This document shows, piece by piece, positions 1 through 8,180 of a DNA stretch of 64,000 nucleotides. The stretch is from assembly GCA_946482285.1 (NCBI GenBank), contig CAMLQK010000001.1, forward strand, positions 186,001 to 250,000, in the 5' to 3' direction. The first letter of the stretch is position 1; each line of letters starts with the position of its first letter. Origin of the DNA: an uncultured Candidatus Saccharibacteria bacterium. Lineage in GTDB: Bacteria > Patescibacteria > Saccharimonadia > Saccharimonadales > UBA4665. The notes beneath the pieces are model-generated. The model worked only from the letters and a program-made list of their open reading frames with translations. It had not been told where the DNA came from and made no database searches. Made by a program: the position numbers and the translations under genes.

Positions 1-296
1 ATAATTATAATTGATACCAATATGTATACGATTGGCGAAACCCATATTGAAAGCACCCAGAAGATAGCCGCTAAAATTTGGAATAGACAGAACACACCTA
101 CGATCGATAGTACAATACGGAATACAGCGCTCCGCGCTAACGTCCCCTTAAGCGGTAGATATAGCGCAACAATAGTGACTAAGTATATGAATAGGGGTAA
201 TGAACGACGTAAAACTGCACTTAAAACAAGCGCTCCTGCGAGGAACAGAAGGGGTTTTTTGTATTTTGTGTATAAGTTCTTCATGCTATTTAACAT
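1..296 (-). CDS. Polytopic membrane protein, N-terminal part (runs off the left edge)
   Basis: An open frame with no stop runs off position 1 on the minus strand. It starts at ATG 296 (MLNSMKN...) or, more economically, at ATG 284, one base after the stop of the upstream gene. The visible ~98 residues hold a short basic N-terminus (KNLYTKYKK) and then three or more hydrophobic segments, so it is an integral membrane protein. No family motif is visible. It lies downstream of a small SMR/EamA-like transporter and the fnl glycan genes on the same strand, so a role in glycan assembly or export is plausible but only inferred from position. Confidence 0.6.
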   Translation of the reverse strand, partial: MLNSMKNLYTKYKKPLLFLAGALVLSAVLRRSLPLFIYLVTIVALYLPLKGTLARSAVFRIVLSIVGVFCLFQILAAIFWVLSIWVSPIVYILVSIII

Positions 297-639
297 TTAA
301 AAATATAACGCCAGCGGCAATTAAAGAGATGCCGACAATTTTTATTAGGGTAAAAGATTCTTTGAATATAAAGAACGAAGCCACAAAGATTGCCATATAC
401 ACCAGGCCTGTAGTAAGCGGAATTATGTAGCCTAAGTTATGCTTGGAGATCAGGAACATATACAACAGGAAACTTATACCATAAAGTATGGCTCCTGCGA
501 TGATTGGAAGACTGAGGTTGAAGGCAAGCTTGGCTCCGGAGAGTGCAACGGGCGCGCCATTGCTGCTACCTAGCTTAATAAGGACAAGCGCGCCTGAGGT
601 AGTCAGGACGTAGAGGGCAATTATTAATTTCGGAATCAT
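286..639 (-). CDS. Small four-helix SMR/EamA-like membrane protein, possible lipid-linked sugar flippase subunit
   Basis: The 117 residues form four hydrophobic helices, with a cytoplasmic loop ending in the KESFTLIKIVGISLIAAGV pattern typical of the small multidrug resistance/DMT superfamily. EmrE-type drug pumps need a Glu in helix 1 (Glu14); the matching place here is Thr13-Thr14, so proton-coupled drug export is unlikely. ArnE/ArnF-type polyprenyl-phosphate sugar flippases of the same fold also lack that Glu. The gene sits in a minus-strand glycan cluster between a large polytopic protein and another membrane protein, and its stop overlaps the possible start of the next gene. Function as a sugar-lipid flippase is inference; family membership is fairly secure. 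Confidence 0.6.
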   Translation of the reverse strand: MIPKLIIALYVLTTSGALVLIKLGSSNGAPVALSGAKLAFNLSLPIIAGAILYGISFLLYMFLISKHNLGYIIPLTTGLVYMAIFVASFFIFKESFTLIKIVGISLIAAGVIFLNVK

Positions 640-681
640 TATCTAAAGTGTAAAGGATTTAACGGATATTATAAAGATGTA

Positions 682-2706
682 TTAGCGGTTTGACTCTGTT
701 AGGTGATCTGCGGTTATGGCTTGGGCGTAAGTAAGTACTTCGAGCTTATGGAGGGAATAGTCTTGGGCAAGCCGCTTTTTATCTATGTCACTGGTGATAA
801 GGAATATCCGGGTGTGCTTACAACTTTTCTGTGCGGTCTTTTCGGTTGAAAGCACGTCTTCGGCACGCAGGAATGTGCCGCGCACATCCTCATAACATGT
901 GCTAAAGGGTTTATTCGACTTTAGTAGCATTGAGGCAGTGTCTATTTGAGGTTTATCCAAGGTGTAGAAGAAATAGTAAACGTCATTATTGAATGCATCC
1001 GTTGCTGAAACATGCTTAAGATTCTTGTAGATAACGTCGTTATACTGGGGGCTTATCTTCCTCGAGCCTGACATGTACGAAGGATAGGTGTAGATAGGGT
1101 GCTTACTGAGAGTTGGCTCAATTCCCACAAAATTCAAAAATACACAGAGAATTACGATTGAGTACAAAAGCATCTGTTTTCGGTTATCAGCAATAGCCGA
1201 CACAAGATAAGCATACCCCGCAATTACTAATGGCGTTGCCATGGCAACAAGCAAGTACATGAGCTTATAGTAGTAGTATGCGTTGCCGTCAATCTTAAGC
1301 TGTTGGTACAAATAAACAAATGATATAAAGACAAGCATGCTGGCTAGTAGGGTTAATAACGCTGGCGTGAAAGCACTATTTTGTTGGCGACGTTTACGCA
1401 TCATTGCCAAAAAGGACACAATGCCAATACCAAAAACCAAGTAGAAGGTTGGGTCGTAAATCGTAATCCCGCCTTTTAGCAGTAAGCCTTCTAAAAATCC
1501 AACCGAACCAGCAGAGGTATCTTTGGCTAGCGCGTAAAACTGTACTAATATTGCTGTTATTGCCAAAAGATATAGTGGAATATGGGCGGCGGAAGCTTTG
1601 ATAAATGATTGGACGGCGCGTACTACTGTGCCAGCCCGCCACACATACCACCATGCCAGAACGGCGAGGAAGATGATAAACGCGGGAAGCGGTAAGAGCC
1701 AGGTCAAGCAGCCCCCAACAGCTGCGAGGAACAGAAGTGGGAAGGTAGATGTAAAACCTGGCTCTATTGTCTTGGGCTTTCCTGCCTGCCGTAGTTGGTG
1801 CGTAAGGGTAATTATCAGAATCCCATAAATGGCCTGAGGGATGAAGCTGTAAAAGCCATCAATAAAAATATGCACGAAAACGAAGTGGAAGTATACTGCA
1901 ACGCAAACAAAGGCGGCACCTTCCAGCCAGGATAGTTGCCTTTTTTGGCGTGCGTTTACCCATAACTGTACGCTTAAACGAAATGCCATATATAGCAGTA
2001 CCGCAAACCACACAACCTTTGTTATTGCGTAGGCGACCAGCGTCTCGCTGCCTAGGGCTATGTTGGGAGCAGATGCGCGCACAAAAACTGCATTCAATGA
2101 GTGCCAGCCCGCAGGATACATTGTCGTATTTCGAAGGTTCCCAGCGTCAACCCCTGTTAAAATCCCTCTGTCCAAGGCGATATGATCGTTCAGCAGCGAT
2201 AAGTGCGAGGCGTCGTCGACATTTGCATTCATCAATTGGACAAAGTTGCTTGCTCCGTACTCACTGTGTCTAAAGGTTGAGGGGATTACGACGGCCAGGG
2301 TTATGCCCACAGTTAGGACCAAGGCGATAGTATCGTACCTATTCCAATAGGGTATTGGCTTTTTATTAGCAGTATTTACTTGTTTTTTGCCCCAAACAAT
2401 ACATGCTAGCAGAACCATTGCTGTAATAAGCGGCGTCAACTGCAATGGCAGTGACGGTGCGATCATCCATGACGCTACGATAATACACTGCAGAAACAGA
2501 GTATATAAAAGGAAGGTCGCCAGGAATGTATATAACTTGGAGCCAAAGGTTTTACTCGACAGGTATGGGCTGAACAGCTTGTACGCCAGGAATATGCCGA
2601 GCGCAACCGCCCAAATATTCGGTAGGCCAATGATTCCCAATACAACAAGGGCGCCCAGCCATGTGCCGATATGCTTCTGGGCTAGTTTATTCCGGATATT
2701 CACCAT
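682..2706 (-). CDS. Large polytopic membrane protein, GT-C-like, of the glycan cluster
   Basis: About 674 residues with roughly a dozen or more hydrophobic helices. An extracytoplasmic loop near residues 160-215 carries acidic and polar residues (NANVDDASHL, then TTMYPAGWHSLN), an arrangement recalling lipid-linked-sugar glycosyltransferases of the GT-C fold and DUF6541-type proteins. The C-terminal ~150 residues are soluble. Start choice is uncertain: ATG 2706 overlaps the wbuB-like gene by 20 nt, while ATG 2724 and 2733 overlap more; none has a good Shine-Dalgarno, as expected for a coupled gene. A role in transferring or polymerising surface sugar is inferred from fold and neighbours, not from a catalytic motif I can identify. 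Confidence 0.55.
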   Translation of the reverse strand: MVNIRNKLAQKHIGTWLGALVVLGIIGLPNIWAVALGIFLAYKLFSPYLSSKTFGSKLYTFLATFLLYTLFLQCIIVASWMIAPSLPLQLTPLITAMVLLACIVWGKKQVNTANKKPIPYWNRYDTIALVLTVGITLAVVIPSTFRHSEYGASNFVQLMNANVDDASHLSLLNDHIALDRGILTGVDAGNLRNTTMYPAGWHSLNAVFVRASAPNIALGSETLVAYAITKVVWFAVLLYMAFRLSVQLWVNARQKRQLSWLEGAAFVCVAVYFHFVFVHIFIDGFYSFIPQAIYGILIITLTHQLRQAGKPKTIEPGFTSTFPLLFLAAVGGCLTWLLPLPAFIIFLAVLAWWYVWRAGTVVRAVQSFIKASAAHIPLYLLAITAILVQFYALAKDTSAGSVGFLEGLLLKGGITIYDPTFYLVFGIGIVSFLAMMRKRRQQNSAFTPALLTLLASMLVFISFVYLYQQLKIDGNAYYYYKLMYLLVAMATPLVIAGYAYLVSAIADNRKQMLLYSIVILCVFLNFVGIEPTLSKHPIYTYPSYMSGSRKISPQYNDVIYKNLKHVSATDAFNNDVYYFFYTLDKPQIDTASMLLKSNKPFSTCYEDVRGTFLRAEDVLSTEKTAQKSCKHTRIFLITSDIDKKRLAQDYSLHKLEVLTYAQAITADHLTESNR

Positions 2707-3946
2707 CAGGAATTCGTTTGCCATTAAATACAAATTCTTCGAGGCGTGTTAGGTTGTGTTCTCGCTCAAAGTACTTAAAGTAGTAGTCTCTGCCATTTTT
2801 CCCAAGCTTTTTTCGCTCAGTTGCCTTCATATCGTGCAGTTTAATAATGGCTTCTGACAGGCCCTGTGTATCACCGGAGTCTACGCAAATACCACAATTA
2901 CTGAGTGTGTTGATGAGCCGTTGTCCTTCACCGTCCATTGCACCGACAATGGGCTTGCCAGAAGGCATGTATGAGTAGACTTTTGCCGGAATGCCATAAG
3001 CGAAGAGCGGACTTTTTGAAAGTGCTACAAGCATTACGTCTGCGATTGCTTGGTATTTTGGAACTTCCTCTACTGGCTTAAAGCCTTCAAAGACAAACTG
3101 ATCATCAATGCCAAGACGCTTCACTTCTTTTAGTAGCCAATCTTTTGACATACCTTCGCCGATAATGACATATCTGACATCTTTGTAACCCTTGTCTTTC
3201 ACAATTTTTGCTGCTTGGGTAACGATATCGAAGCATTGGGCGGGGTTAATGTTGCCTGCAAACACAATATTGAAAGTATCCTTAAAGCGCTTGGTCAGCT
3301 GGCTGTCCTCAATAATTTGCTCGTATACTTTCTCGGGTGCTTGGGCTATATACAGTGTTTTATCTTCGGGTATGCCAACTTCGCTGATAAAACGCTCCTG
3401 CATACCTTTGAAGACTCCCATAGCTCCGTCACCACGCCGGTAATGCCAGTAGGACGCATTGGTTATAAATTTTCGCAATGGCTTATTCTGGATATTGACC
3501 ATAGAGAACAAACTGTGCGGCCAAAAGTCACAGACATAAAAATACAAAGGTATCCGTTTGATTTTAGCTATAAGAATAGCGGGCACGGACATAAATACCG
3601 GTGATAGCTGATATGCCATAACTCGGTCATACTTCCTAAACAAGAAGAAGGGGACATAAAAGAGGGCAAAAAAAGCAAAAGAAACATAATTCAGGGAAAT
3701 ACGAAGATTCGTATTGCTGCCCCGCGGAATCTCGGGTACACGGTAAATAGTGACACCTTTGTGGACTTCTTTTTTATTCTTGAAAAAGCCATAGCCCTTA
3801 AAGAATTTACCGGAAGGGTAATTGGGCGTGCCGCACAGTACTTCTACGTGGTAGCCCCTTTCGACAAGGCCTTCGGCAATATCTGTTATTCTGAACGTTT
3901 CAGGCCAATAATGTTGGCCAACAATAAGAATTCGCTTCTTTTTCAT
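2687..3946 (-). CDS. wbuB: WbuB-like GT4 glycosyltransferase
   Basis: 419 residues, standard length for family 4 glycosyltransferases with two Rossmann-like domains. The N-terminus (RILIVGQHYWPETFRITDIA, then GTPNYPSGKFF) is the characteristic WbuB/WbvA opening. The C-terminal donor domain includes FEGFKPVEEVPKYQ and a PAKVYSYMPSGKPI segment where GT4 enzymes bind the nucleotide. WbuB-type enzymes transfer L-FucNAc or a related 2-acetamido-6-deoxy-L-sugar onto a lipid-linked acceptor at the cytoplasmic membrane face. It lies 1 nt from the fnlB-like reductase and follows fnlA, which supports that donor. The 3' end overlaps the next membrane protein, indicating one operon. Confidence 0.8.
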   Translation of the reverse strand: MKKKRILIVGQHYWPETFRITDIAEGLVERGYHVEVLCGTPNYPSGKFFKGYGFFKNKKEVHKGVTIYRVPEIPRGSNTNLRISLNYVSFAFFALFYVPFFLFRKYDRVMAYQLSPVFMSVPAILIAKIKRIPLYFYVCDFWPHSLFSMVNIQNKPLRKFITNASYWHYRRGDGAMGVFKGMQERFISEVGIPEDKTLYIAQAPEKVYEQIIEDSQLTKRFKDTFNIVFAGNINPAQCFDIVTQAAKIVKDKGYKDVRYVIIGEGMSKDWLLKEVKRLGIDDQFVFEGFKPVEEVPKYQAIADVMLVALSKSPLFAYGIPAKVYSYMPSGKPIVGAMDGEGQRLINTLSNCGICVDSGDTQGLSEAIIKLHDMKATERKKLGKNGRDYYFKYFEREHNLTRLEEFVFNGKRIPDGEYPE

Positions 3947-3947
3947 A

Positions 3948-4808
3948 TTACTTTACGTAGTGAGCATAGAAATCAGGGTGCGCCGCGATCCATGCTTTCA
4001 TTTCATTAACCATAGTTTCATATGTCGGTACTGTGTAATCAAAGTCGGTACGGGTATTTACGAGCACCTTGTTTGTGGCCTTTGCCGCATCTTTTGATTC
4101 AATGGAAATATCATCGCGGCCAAAAGTTTCTTTAAACAAGCGGAGCAAGTCAAGCTTGGTAATAGTTTGCTCCTGGGGCACCAAGTGGTATAGACCAGTG
4201 AGGTCTTGGCTGATTGCGGCTGATATACCTTTGGCCAGCTCAATAGTAGTGATGCCATTCCATATTGCATTCGGAAACCCGAAAATAGTGCCAGATTGCT
4301 TTGAGAACCAGTTAAATAAGCCTTCGCCATTAGTATTGCTATCAGGGCCAATGATTGACATGCGGAAGGTTAGGTCTTTGGTATTGTTGATTTCCCCAAG
4401 GGCTTTTGACCTATCGTAGAACGTAGCTCCGTCATACGGTGCATCTTCGGCGTAAGGGCCGTTTTCGCCGGAGAATACGCAGTCGGTGCTTAGGTGTACG
4501 ATTTTTGTTTTGCTACCTTCAAAACGATGTTCAAGGTAGTGCGGTAAAAAGCCATTTAAGTAGCTGGCTAGATCTTTGCGCTCCTCACTCTGTTTGATTA
4601 GTGTTCCAACCGCATTTACAATGACATCAAACGTATTGTTGTCCAAGAAAGCGTCAAGTTCACTTTTGTTAAGCAGGTCAAGGACAACCGTATCATCAGT
4701 AATTTTTTTGTGCCCGGCAAGGGGAGTTACATCGTGGCCCGCTTCTTTTAGGTATGTAGCGATGACATGGCCTGCCATACCACTAGCGCCTAATACGGCG
4801 ATTTTCAT
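3948..4808 (-). CDS. fnlB: RmlD/FnlB-like UDP-hexos-4-ulose reductase
   Basis: 286 residues with the N-terminal NAD(P)-binding motif GASGMAGH (residues 8-15) of RmlD-type extended short-chain dehydrogenases. LSTDCVFSG and the YDRSK motif (Tyr-x-x-x-Lys type, near 142-146) give the catalytic Ser/Thr-Tyr-Lys set. In the UDP-L-FucNAc route, FnlB (WbjC/CapF) reduces the 4-keto sugar made by FnlA. Classical CapF carries an additional C-terminal cupin domain of about 100 residues. This protein is too short for that, so it is the reductase domain only. The start overlaps the fnlA stop by 4 nt, pointing to translational coupling. It could also be a dTDP-4-dehydrorhamnose reductase, but the fnlA partner makes the FucNAc pathway more likely. 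Confidence 0.72.
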   Translation of the reverse strand: MKIAVLGASGMAGHVIATYLKEAGHDVTPLAGHKKITDDTVVLDLLNKSELDAFLDNNTFDVIVNAVGTLIKQSEERKDLASYLNGFLPHYLEHRFEGSKTKIVHLSTDCVFSGENGPYAEDAPYDGATFYDRSKALGEINNTKDLTFRMSIIGPDSNTNGEGLFNWFSKQSGTIFGFPNAIWNGITTIELAKGISAAISQDLTGLYHLVPQEQTITKLDLLRLFKETFGRDDISIESKDAAKATNKVLVNTRTDFDYTVPTYETMVNEMKAWIAAHPDFYAHYVK

Positions 4809-5830
4809 GATGCTTGGCCTTTTCTGCCCGCCAGCTCTTCCTTAACGAAGTCAACGGTCATAAGCTTAGCAATTGTTCCATCAACATCTAGTTGTTCGGT
4901 GTTGTGTGAGGTGTATTCTTCGGCTTCGGTGATGCGCTTGTTGCCACCCTCGAGTTTACCGTAGTTGAGGTCACGGGTATCAGCAGGAACGCGGAAGTAA
5001 TTGCCCATATCTTCGGCTTTTGCTTTTTCTTCTTTGGTCATTAGGGTTTCGTGGGCTTTTTCACCATGACGTGTGCCAATGGTAATGATTTCGGCTTCGG
5101 ACTTAAAGAGCTGTTTTAGCGCTTGTGCAAGGGTACCGACGGTAGAGGCTGGAGCCTTTTGCACAAAAAGGTCACCTTGCTGTGCATTTTGGAAAGCAAA
5201 TAGCACGAGGTCAACTGCTTCGTCGAGGTTCATAAGGAACCGGGTCATGTCCGGATTGGTGATTGTTATTGGCTTACCGGCCTTCATCTGGTCGACGAAA
5301 AGAGGGATAACGGAGCCGCGGGAGGCCATAACATTGCCATAACGGGTACAGCAGATAGTTGTTTGGGCGGGGTCGACGTTGCGTGATTTGGCTACGATTA
5401 CCTTTTCCATCATGGCTTTGGATGTTCCCATGGCGTTGATAGGGTAGGCTGCCTTGTCGGTAGACAGGCAGACGACACTTTTTACGCCAGCGTCAATAGC
5501 TGCCGTCAGAACATTGTCTGTCCCGAGCACATTGGTTCGGACCGCTTCCATGGGGAAGAATTCACATGAGGGGACTTGCTTCAGGGCGGCAGCATGGAAG
5601 ATGTAGTCAACACCCTTTACGGCATCCCGGAGGCTTTCGATATTGCGAACATCACCGATGTAAAACTTTACTTTGTCGCTATTAAGCGACTTGCGCATGT
5701 CGTCTTGTTTTTTTTCATCCCGTGAAAAAATACGGATTTCTGCAATATCGCTGTCCAAAAAGCGTTTAAGAACAGCATTACCGAACGAGCCGGTACCACC
5801 AGTAATAAGCAAAGTTTTGCCGTTAAACAT
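4805..5830 (-). CDS. fnlA: UDP-GlcNAc 4,6-dehydratase/epimerase, FnlA/CapE type
   Basis: 341 residues. NAD(P)-binding motif TGGTGSFG at 10-17, STDK at 123-126, and the altered catalytic motif MGTSK (Met134-x-x-x-Lys138) in which Met replaces the usual Tyr. That substitution is the hallmark of the FlaA1/CapE/FnlA inverting dehydratases, which act on UDP-GlcNAc. With fnlB and wbuB it should begin the route to a 2-acetamido-2,6-dideoxy-L-hexose. The start is supported by a GGGGAG Shine-Dalgarno (5835-5840) and a TATAAT box (5846-5851) upstream, so this gene probably opens the minus-strand operon running to the left edge. FnlC, the 2-epimerase normally found beside these genes, is not in the window. 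Confidence 0.82.
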   Translation of the reverse strand: MFNGKTLLITGGTGSFGNAVLKRFLDSDIAEIRIFSRDEKKQDDMRKSLNSDKVKFYIGDVRNIESLRDAVKGVDYIFHAAALKQVPSCEFFPMEAVRTNVLGTDNVLTAAIDAGVKSVVCLSTDKAAYPINAMGTSKAMMEKVIVAKSRNVDPAQTTICCTRYGNVMASRGSVIPLFVDQMKAGKPITITNPDMTRFLMNLDEAVDLVLFAFQNAQQGDLFVQKAPASTVGTLAQALKQLFKSEAEIITIGTRHGEKAHETLMTKEEKAKAEDMGNYFRVPADTRDLNYGKLEGGNKRITEAEEYTSHNTEQLDVDGTIAKLMTVDFVKEELAGRKGQAS

Positions 5831-5892
5831 GAATCTCCCCTGGATATTATAGATCTTATATTACAGTACCAGATTTTATCCCTGGCTGCCAA

Positions 5893-6285
5893 TCATTGGG
5901 CTTCTTTGATAGAAGCATTTTTAAGAGAGGCTTCGTCTTCGGAAAGGCGGATTGAAAGCTCCTGGTGCAAATCTTGCACGCGTCGTTCTAGGTTTTCCAG
6001 CTTGTTGTGAGTGCGAACTGCTATCGAGAATATGAAGACGATGCCAGTTATCTGGATCACGTCAAAAAGGCTGAGCGGCTCGGTGTCTGTTAGCTTATTG
6101 GAGAACAGGAACTCATATATTGGTTGGGCTGCGGCTAGGCCGGTTAGGATTACTAACCACAGTAGTGTCTGCAAAAAGAAACGCCGCTTGGATGTCCGTT
6201 TGAGCTTGTAGTTGACGAGTGCATTTAACAGGCCTGCAATAATAAAAGGCAGATTTAAAATCAATAATATCAAATACCTACTCAC
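5893..6285 (-). CDS. DUF2304-type small membrane protein
   Basis: 130 residues: three hydrophobic segments within the first ~105 residues, followed by a charged amphipathic helix (HNKLENLERRVQDLHQEL) likely to form a coiled coil in the cytoplasm. This size and layout match DUF2304 proteins, which are regularly encoded next to dolichyl-phosphate-mannose-synthase-like GT2 enzymes. Here its ATG overlaps the end of just such a GT2 by 8 nt. The family's biochemical role is unknown; a membrane anchor or partner for the glycosyltransferase is the natural inference. The ~60-nt gap to fnlA holds the fnlA promoter. Confidence 0.65.
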   Translation of the reverse strand: MSRYLILLILNLPFIIAGLLNALVNYKLKRTSKRRFFLQTLLWLVILTGLAAAQPIYEFLFSNKLTDTEPLSLFDVIQITGIVFIFSIAVRTHNKLENLERRVQDLHQELSIRLSEDEASLKNASIKEAQ

Positions 6286-6988
6286 CGATTAACTCCATTA
6301 GCCGACGCCGTAATAATGATTTGACAATATTAAAGCCGTTCCAGTTGTTTTGGCCTTTCTTTTTAGAATAGTCGGTGTAGATGGCTTGGATTGGGTACTC
6401 ATCAATTACCAGATTTTGCTGTTTTGCTCGCCAAAGCATCTCGGAACAGAATTCAAAACCGCTCGTGCGCCACTTTAGCTGCTCGAGTGCCCGTTTGGAA
6501 AAAATACGAAGGCCAGACTGTGAGTCGGTACTGTTGACGCCGAAGAGCAGATAAGTAATAAAGCTAAGGCCCCAGTTGCCCAGAATTTTTACCTTGGACA
6601 TACCGTCATTGTTTATGAGCCGGCTGCCAATAAGTAGGTCTACATCGCCTTTGAGCATTATTTCAATACCCTTAAGTAAGTCTTCGGGACTGTGCTGGCC
6701 GTCGGCATCCAGAGTTGCGGCTGCATCGAATCCGTTGCGGTCCGCATAGCTAAGGCCAGTTGCAGTTGCGCTACCGCTACCGCTGTTTAAAACGTGTTGT
6801 ATGACGTGCGCTTTGGCTTTCCTGGATACTTCAAACGTATTATCAATTGAACCATCATCTACAACAACTATTTGAAAATCAAATTCTTGCTTTGCCATAA
6901 GCTTGGAGACATTTGTGATGACGTCCCCAACGACCAGCCCTTCGTTATAAGCTGGGATAACAATCGCAACCCTCTTTTTTGTACTCAT
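6278..6988 (-). CDS. GT2 glycosyltransferase, dolichyl-phosphate-mannose-synthase-like
   Basis: 236 residues from ATG 6988. The GT-A core is clear: AIVIPAYNEG at the N-terminus, VVVDDGSIDNT for nucleotide binding, and ATLDADGQHSPEDL with the metal-binding DxD. There is no C-terminal transmembrane pair, so it is the soluble DPM1-like subclass that makes polyprenyl-phosphate sugars at the inner face of the membrane. The overlapping DUF2304 gene may supply membrane association. The start is chosen because a TATACT box ends 7 nt upstream of this ATG (leaderless layout) and in-frame sequence further upstream would extend into the promoter. The sugar (mannose, glucose or other) cannot be read from the sequence. 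Confidence 0.8.
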   Translation of the reverse strand: MSTKKRVAIVIPAYNEGLVVGDVITNVSKLMAKQEFDFQIVVVDDGSIDNTFEVSRKAKAHVIQHVLNSGSGSATATGLSYADRNGFDAAATLDADGQHSPEDLLKGIEIMLKGDVDLLIGSRLINNDGMSKVKILGNWGLSFITYLLFGVNSTDSQSGLRIFSKRALEQLKWRTSGFEFCSEMLWRAKQQNLVIDEYPIQAIYTDYSKKKGQNNWNGFNIVKSLLRRRLMELIGE

Positions 6989-6995
6989 TACAGAC

Positions 6996-7001
6996 AGTAT
7001 A
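6996..7001 (-). promoter_or_regulatory. -10 box of a leaderless GT2 transcript
   Basis: TATACT with 7 nt to the ATG at 6988; no Shine-Dalgarno fits between, so transcription would begin at or within a base or two of the start codon. Confidence 0.55.
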
Positions 7002-7127
7002 CCAGACTTTAATTGCTCCTCGGGGAAACTTGGTATTGGGTCAAGATATTGTATGAATCCCAACAGTAGATACAGGGGTCAACTGGCAATGCGCGCCGGA
7101 ATTGCGTATGTACGGGAGGTTATTTGC

Positions 7128-7133
7128 TATTAT
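7128..7133 (+). promoter_or_regulatory. -10 box of a leaderless manC transcript
   Basis: TATTAT followed by 6 nt and the ATG at 7140. Together with the opposite box at 6996-7001 it makes a compact divergent promoter pair for the GT2 and manC genes. Confidence 0.5.
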
Positions 7134-7139
7134 ATAGGA

Positions 7140-8171
7140 ATGATTGTAGTAATTATCGCCGGAGGGTCGGGGTCACGCTTATGGCCTTTGTCCACTCCTT
7201 CATTTCCAAAACAGTTATTGAAAGTCAACGGTGACAGCCGTTCGCTACTCCAAAATACGTACGACCGCGCCCGCAAATTGACTGACACTATTTATGTTGT
7301 TCCCGAAGCTAGCCATGTCGATATTGCCCGCGAGCAATTGCCGGAGCTGCCCGAAGAGAATATTATTGTTGAACCTGCCCGCCGTGGTACCGCACACTGC
7401 ATTGTCCAGGCTTTGGACTATATCAGTAAAAAACATGACAACGACGAGCCAGTTGCTTTTGTACATTCTGACCACTACATCCGCGACGTAGAGGGCTTTG
7501 TGCACTCATTTAAGGTAGCTTCCGAAAGCTCAACTCAGCAGGGACGCATTGTATTGGTTGGTGTAGAGCCTGACCACCCTGCGACAGGTTTTGGCTATAT
7601 CCAAAAGTCAGGTCTAGCCGACGAAGACAGGTTTGTATTTAACGTGCATTCTTTTAAGGAAAAGCCGGACCATGATACAGCTAATGAATACCTCAAGAGT
7701 GGTAACTATCTGTGGAACTGCGGTTACTTTGTGGGTTCGGTAAACACGTTTAAGAACGCTATGCAGACTGATGCGCCAGACCTTATGGCTAACTTCCAAA
7801 AACTGCAAGATGCCACACCTGAAAACTACGAAGAGACATACTTATCGTTCGACAGTATCGCCATTGACTATGCTTTGATTGAAAAGGTACGTAATTTATT
7901 GGTAGTGCCAGCCAACTTTGACTGGATGGATCTGGGATCATTTAGCGATTTACACAAGGCTGCCGACCTCGACGAAGAAAACAACAGCATCAATGGCGTA
8001 GTAGAAATAGAAGACGTACAGAATTCATTTGTACAGAACCACGAGGACAAGCCGGTGGCTGTTATTGGCCTCGACAACGTTGTGGTGGTTAACACGCCAA
8101 ACGGAATTGTGGTGGCCCGTAAGGACATGAGCCAAAAAGTTGGCGATGTAAGCAAGCGTTTTCAGAAATAA
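7140..8171 (+). CDS. manC: Mannose-1-phosphate guanylyltransferase
   Basis: 343 residues, the short form without the phosphomannose isomerase domain found in long ManC proteins. The pyrophosphorylase signature IAGGSGSRLWPLS lies at the N-terminus, followed by FPKQ and conserved GDP-Man pyrophosphorylase motifs VEPARRGTAH, FVHSDHYI and FVEKP-like FKEKPDH; the C-terminal NFDWMDLGSF is also typical. It converts mannose-1-phosphate and GTP to GDP-mannose in the cytosol. ATG 7140 is chosen because it directly precedes the beta-strand leading to the signature and has a TATTAT box 6 nt upstream. A phosphohexomutase follows 9 nt downstream, giving a two-gene GDP-sugar operon. Confidence 0.88.
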   Translation: MIVVIIAGGSGSRLWPLSTPSFPKQLLKVNGDSRSLLQNTYDRARKLTDTIYVVPEASHVDIAREQLPELPEENIIVEPARRGTAHCIVQALDYISKKHDNDEPVAFVHSDHYIRDVEGFVHSFKVASESSTQQGRIVLVGVEPDHPATGFGYIQKSGLADEDRFVFNVHSFKEKPDHDTANEYLKSGNYLWNCGYFVGSVNTFKNAMQTDAPDLMANFQKLQDATPENYEETYLSFDSIAIDYALIEKVRNLLVVPANFDWMDLGSFSDLHKAADLDEENNSINGVVEIEDVQNSFVQNHEDKPVAVIGLDNVVVVNTPNGIVVARKDMSQKVGDVSKRFQK

Positions 8172-8180
8172 GGAGCACAC

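Noticed and set aside
22..430. Plus-strand open frames at the left edge
   Set aside because: They lie opposite two minus-strand membrane-protein genes, have Arg/Lys-rich low-quality translations, and lack ribosome sites; the minus-strand frames have clear hydrophobic helices.
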